From: Phyto melanocephala
Taxonomy: Eukaryota; Arthropoda; Insecta; Diptera; Rhinophoridae
Assembly (NCBI GenBank): GCA_941918925.1
Contig: OW799236.1
Span: 119,299,062 to 119,363,061 of the forward strand
DNA length: 64,000 bases
Direction of reading: 5' to 3'
Part shown: piece by piece, positions 59,423-64,000 of the stretch
Numbering within the stretch: the first letter of the stretch is position 1
Layout of the letters: each line of letters opens with the position of its first letter
The notes under the pieces: model-generated
Told to the model about the DNA's origin: nothing
The model's input: the letters and a program-made list of their open reading frames with translations, nothing else
The model's database searches: none
Position numbers and translations under genes: made by a program

Positions 59423-59468
59423 CAGGAGCCAAATTACGGCATTCGATCACGATCGAAATTTTACTTTG
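59423..59468 (-). mobile_element. Truncated arm of the 135-bp MITE
   Basis: CAGGAGCCAAATTACGGC, ATTCGATCACGATCGAAATT, TTACTT is one inverted-repeat arm only. It stands four bases from the complete copy at 59473. Confidence 0.75.
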
Positions 59469-59472
59469 GCCC

Positions 59473-59607
59473 CAGAGGCCGAATTACGGCATTCGAACGT
59501 GATCGAAATTTGAAAATTCTTACTAGAATCTCTATACCTAAAGCACAGCATACTCGATCGTTCAAGTAAAATTTCGATCGATATCGAATGCCGTAATTCG
59601 GCCCCAG
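59473..59607 (-). mobile_element. 135-bp inverted-repeat MITE, copy 2
   Basis: It is a full-length match to 54272-54406, inverted. The arms CAGAGGCCGAATTACGGC, ATTCGAACGTGATCGAAATT and (inverted) CTGGGGCCGAATTACGGC, ATTCGATATCGATCGAAATT are better conserved than in copy 1. The interior carries AGAATCTCTATACCTAAAGC. No target duplication could be fixed. Confidence 0.88.
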
Positions 59608-60815
59608 GTTTGTTAATATTATATAATTTTTTTTTTGTTTCTACTGCTGCGTTTACAGCTTTTAAAAATATTGACTTGACATAACTTCAAACTATTCTAT
59701 AATTTTTCCTGCCATATTATGTTTTGGTAGAATATAAATAAAAAAAAAACTACTTTCCCTTTCCATTTCATTTTCTTTATTTTGTTTTTGTTAGTACAAG
59801 GGGTTTGGTCCTTCAATTACAAATAACTTTTAATAAAAATAAGAAAAAAAACTACAACAATTACGAAGGAACATTTTAAAGGGTAGTAAATGCAAAAATA
59901 GAAATCATTTTTATCTCAAGTGTGTTTATGTATGTAAAAGCATAACAAAACGTCAGAAATTAAGCGCAAATGAATTGCCACTTGAGTTTCAATTGAAAAA
60001 AAACAGCAAACAATAATATCAACAACAACAACTTAGAAAATATTTACCATCAACAGCACACAGTGTGTAAAAAGTGGAGAAGAAGTAAGCAAAAAAAAAT
60101 GAGGATAAGTTCTGCTGTATATTTGGGTACTTGTAATAACAAACAACAAGCAACATTATACTCTTAAACACTAAAGAAGATTATATTATGGGCAATTGAA
60201 ATAAAAATAAAGATGTGATATAGTTATCTTAACAGAGTCCAAAACTGTTATAAAAATATTTAAAAATATTTTAATAGAGTTTAACGTTAAAGTAGTAGGA
60301 AAGTTATAATATACACAAAATATCGAGTTAGTATTGGAGAGTGGATAAATTATATATAGATAACAGCGAACTTTGGTAGAGAGTTTTGCGTATTGAGGAG
60401 CAACTAATTATTATCATTATATTCTTATTTTAATACCTTTTGAAAAAAATTTAGGATCAAGGAGATATTTTAGAGTATGTATTTTAGAAAGCCAGGGTCA
60501 GTTAGGAGATTTGAGTTACAACTGAATTATATTTAAACACGAATATTTATAAGCAACTTGAAAATAAAATCACAGACTTATTTCAACCAAAAATTAATTG
60601 TTAATAAGCCCAAAACTTTATGAGTGTTGTACTTAGTAGATTGATACTTTGATTTTCATTCAGAAAAAACTGGGAAATTACCTGCTATTACTGAATACGA
60701 TACATTATAATGAGTGCTATAAACTGCCTGTCTTACTTAGAGTATAGATAAGTGATGGCTTGATTTTAAATGCAATATAAAAGTATCTTCTTGTCAGGAA
60801 TTTTCTTATACATGA
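59608..60815. other. AT-rich intergenic DNA, nothing recognised
   Basis: No gene or element blocks were seen. Confidence 0.55.
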
Positions 60816-61185
60816 ATACTATATAAACACCCTACAGAGAGTATATGGTTTGTAATCTCGTGTGCTATATCTACAATATTCATTTCTAACCCCTTGTCGG
60901 AATATATTTTCCAAATGCATATGAATAGGGAAGCCGATTGAACATTGTCCGTCTGTCCGTGTGTATGTTGAAATCAGTTTTTCAAAGCCCTCCCCCAGAC
61001 CCGTCTGTGGTATCAGAATATCAGAAATATTCGGGAGCATATGGATATTGAAATCAAATAAATCAGAACAAAAGCAACTGAAATTTTGGCAAAAAATCAA
61101 TACCAAATCGTTTTTTTTTCACAACACATCCATAACTAACTGGTTAGAGCGAATCTGATATCGAAACACGTCTGAAGCAAAAACA
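60816..61185 (-). mobile_element. Diverged family A mini-me-like element
   Basis: Read on the minus strand it has a worn tRNA-like segment (61135-61178), GATTTCAACATACACACGG, a short GACGGACAGACGG run, ATATATTCCGACAAGGGG in place of the TATACTTTATGGGGTCGG core, and a damaged 3' end. There is no 5' hairpin. Minor open frames across it are spurious. Confidence 0.75.
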
Positions 61186-61760
61186 ATTTTTTTTTGCGTT
61201 TAAAACATTAAAGGTATTAGAAATAATATTTTTGACAGTAGTGATGGAGCTACTCATGAGTAAACTGATGTCTTACATATTATCAGAAATCTTGAAATCT
61301 CAGAATCGCAGAATAAACCTTTCTTATGTTCACCCCAATAAAACCAGAACGATGTTCATTAAATAGATGAAGAAAACTGATAACGAAAATCTGATTCAAA
61401 ATGTTACAAATAATCAATTAGTTATCAAGACCCTAATGAACAAAAAAAATTTAATCTAAGAATGTGCTGCAATGAAATAATGAGATAAATTCACGTGCAA
61501 GCTGGGAGCTTTTAAAAATAACATAAAATAGGGCTTTTATAATATAAGGCTGTAGTAATTAGTTTGTATAATTTACAACACTTTTTAAAAAAGAAAGTAG
61601 TAATATTGTATTGTGAGTCCACCATATTGTAGCGTAAATATTTTTTTTTATTTCACTAAGAATCCTAATGTGCACTTTTTACATTGTGTGTACCACCCGC
61701 ATGTCATCTAATGCACTTTTCCGATTTCGACTATTTTTAACGTCACTGTATTCTCCTACT
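61186..61760. other. AT-rich spacer, nothing recognised
   Basis: No gene or element blocks were recognised. Confidence 0.5.
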
Positions 61761-62040
61761 CCAGCCCTTTCATCTGATACCCAAATTGATGGGGTTAAAA
61801 AAATTTGTTCCGCCATTTTGCATTTTAAATTTCTTTAATAATTTATTGTATTCATTTCATTTGATACCAATATTGAGGGGGTTCTAAAAGTTATATTGTA
61901 AAATACCAAATTTGATCCATGTATAATTTTATTGTCCGCCATTTTGTAATTTAAATTAAAATTTTTCTACAGTGCTTATATTGTGTTAGTCAAGTCCTTT
62001 CAGATAATACAAATATTGACTCTCTTGGTTGTCTAAAAGC
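61761..62040 (+). repeat. Imperfect tandem repeat with CATCTGATACC/CCGCCATTTTG blocks
   Basis: CCTTTCATCTGATACCCAAA...TTGATGGGGTT and TTCCGCCATTTTG recur as CATTTCATTTGATACCAATA, TTGAGGGGGTT, TGTCCGCCATTTTG, and a third partial unit CCTTTCAGATAATACAAATA near 61996. Spacing is uneven (about 90 then 140). It is non-coding and looks like part of an unrecognised dispersed repeat. Confidence 0.65.
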
Positions 62041-62179
62041 TGAAAAAATTGATTTTAGTTAGTAAATTTTGGAATATATATTTTTCCAAAAAAAATTTTG
62101 CTTATAACTTTACCGATTGAAGCACGCTTTTTCCAAAATTTTTCACGAATATCTCTAAAGGCATATTATATCTACAAAT

Positions 62180-62528
62180 AGTAGCAAAGGTACCTATAAA
62201 TTATTCTATGGCTAAAAAATTTTATTTTTGGTGGTTAAAATATGGGAAAAAACAGAGACAGTCGTTTTTTTTTTTTGTTGATATCTCAGAAAGTTATTCG
62301 GTGATTGTGCTGAACTTTAATGGCAAGTCATTTCCGGAGATTTCCAAAAGATTGATACTATACAGAGTTTTAAGAAACATATGGTGGCTTCTAAAAGTTG
62401 ATTTCAACGAACACACGGACAGACAGACATTGCTTAATCGACTCCATTTTATAAGCTTTCAGAAAATATATACTTTATGGGGTCGGAAAGAAAAATTATA
62501 GAAATTACAAACGAAATGACAAAGGGGT
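62180..62528 (+). mobile_element. Diverged family A mini-me-like element (3' half)
   Basis: GTTGATATCTCAG, then AAAGTTGATTTCAACG, ACACACGGACAGACAGACA, AGCTTTCAGAAAATATATAC, TTTATGGGGTCGG, AAACGAAATGACAAA and a terminal GGGGTATAA. The 5' end and 3' hairpin are degraded. It directly follows the tandem repeat above. Confidence 0.8.
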
Positions 62529-63334
62529 ATAAAAGCACCCCAAAATTACTCGGATATAATTTTAAAAGTTTGAGGCAAATACCGCTCTGCAAATATTATA
62601 AAATTACAAAATATACCACGCCCATAATTTATCTGCGTATAGTTTTTGGCTGATCTATGCATACTTATAAAAACAAAAATTGGATATACTATTTAATTTA
62701 TAGTTTCCTAGAAAGTTTCAAATTTTCGTAAATTTTTCTTCGTGATCACATATACACAAATGCATGGAATGTAAGGATTTTTAATATTACCGCTATTCAG
62801 ATGTACAAATATAGATATTTGCTTTGTATAGTTGGTTCGAACTTCTTCTATTTTGGGCTAAATTGTACAAACAAACAAATTATTAAGAGTCTTGCTTTTA
62901 TTTTTCCCAGATATCCGATAACAAATATTTACGTTAAATGGAAGGTGGTCCAGTCAACAATGCTTTTAATTATTTAAATTTAAAATAATTTTTCTAAAGA
63001 TTAAATAAAAGTCCAAATAAAATACTTATCATGGTTTTTAATTTTTATCTCTTTATCTTCTAATTAAATGTCCTTAAATGTAACTTGCTTTACATAATTC
63101 CGCACACTAGCAGCCAAAATTAATACAAACAGACACTTACACATATAAGCAAATAAGAAAGATTAGCCAGACCATTTTTACCATAGTACACCCTATATTT
63201 TGTAGTAAAATATGTGAAGGAGTAATTTTTTTCATTTAATAAAAAAATTTCCTTAGTTCTATGTTTGTAGAAAATTTTTCATTTAATTTTCTTCTTATAC
63301 AAAACAATTGGTTTATCAAACCCAATATTGTACA
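62529..63334. other. AT-rich intergenic DNA, nothing recognised
   Basis: No domain, element or RNA gene was recognised. Confidence 0.5.
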
Positions 63335-64000
63335 CGCAAAGAAAAAATATGGTTGTGGTAACCATAATCGTAGAGCAACATACTATGATTATGGTTAAAT
63401 CATAAAATGGTTACCAGTTATCATTATTATGTTTAATTAAAGCATCATTTGATAATCATATATATGACTACAATTGAAACCGACAATCTTTGCTTTTTTA
63501 AGGCAAATTATTGTCTTTTGCTGTAACACACACATAATGATTGTACTTACCAATTAATTGCAATTTTTATACCAATATTTTTTTACATTTTCTCGTTTAT
63601 TTTTAAAATTTCTTTAATTTTTCAAAAATTTTTGTTCCTTTTTTTGACATCTCAAACTTTTAAAATAATAAAAATTTATTCACAAGAAGAAGAACAATTG
63701 AAATCAAATTATTATTTAAAAAAATCACAGCTTGATTATTTGGTAATCATACTGTTGTCTTACTTATTATTTAATGATTATTTGTAATTTTTAGTGCTTT
63801 TGAATATAATGTTATTTTTGTCAAATTAATTTTCTTAAATCATACTATTTTTAAATGATAACCATTTTGAAATTTTTACGAAAAGTAAACATTAAATGAT
63901 ACAATTCAAACAAATGCTTGATTATTGTGACAAAATACATGATGAAATGAAACAAAAAAACCTATTACTTGTTTTCGACAACCAAATATTGTTTAAGAAA
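63335..64000 (+). repeat. Palindrome-rich AT repeat, runs to the window end
   Basis: It opens with GGTAACCAT and ATGGTTACC as an outer pair, and ACCATAATC with GATTATGGT as an inner pair (63358-63416). Further TGATTATTTGGTAATCATAC-type palindromic blocks occur to about 63930. The first ~65 bp recur at 54094. It may be an AT-rich transposon, but no coding or second terminus is visible before the window ends. Confidence 0.5.

Overview
This is AT-rich, repeat-dominated nuclear DNA of an insect, almost certainly a true fly (Diptera) and plausibly a calyptrate fly. The evidence is the many dispersed repeats with GTCY-type proto-microsatellites (the mini-me/DINE-1-like design of dipterans), several insect-type mariner transposase relics, short CA/GA/TACA microsatellites, and no prokaryotic gene organisation. 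I found no host protein-coding gene, tRNA or rRNA gene that I can support. Apart from transposon relics, the open frames are short, AT-biased and without recognisable domains. The window is best read as intergenic or large-intron sequence packed with old mobile elements.

Layout. 0-12 kb: unannotated AT-rich DNA with a worn mini-me-like fragment (2.8 kb), half of a dispersed MITE-like pair (6.3 kb) and two mariner relics (8.2-8.9 kb plus strand; 10.5-11.5 kb minus strand). 12.9-15.5 kb: a Helitron split by a family A mini-me-like element, then an internally deleted mariner relic, then the better MITE copy. 17-24 kb: a mini-me fragment, a 5'-truncated RNase-H-bearing non-LTR retrotransposon ending in TTAGG-type repeats (19.45-20.76 kb), and a Tc1/mariner-superfamily relic (22.3-23.2 kb). 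27.9-30.6 kb: a mariner element with near-intact terminal repeats, hit by a piggyBac element inserted at TTAA. 34.1-34.9 kb: family A copy. 35.8-36.2 kb: a 185-bp tandem repeat. 36.57-37.47 kb: a foldback element with CACTG ends and a TTA duplication. 44.2-47.5 kb: two Helitrons in opposite orientation carrying a ~122-bp minisatellite. 47.8-50.4 kb: two more mini-me-like copies. 51.2-56.8 kb: mariner relic, family B copy 1, a 135-bp MITE, a Harbinger-like element, family B copy 2. 58.99-59.61 kb: a diverged 17-bp minisatellite and a second 135-bp MITE. 60.8-62.5 kb: two diverged mini-me copies and a short tandem repeat. The last 0.7 kb has a palindrome-rich repeat.

Most notable. Families A and B share an almost identical 5' terminal hairpin block but have different interiors. 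In each family the sequence just inside the 5' end is the reverse complement of that family's own 3' hairpin arm, so the two ends have changed together. Both family B copies carry the same deleted mariner at the same site, so the composite itself has been copied. All family names are from motif recognition by eye; no database search was run.
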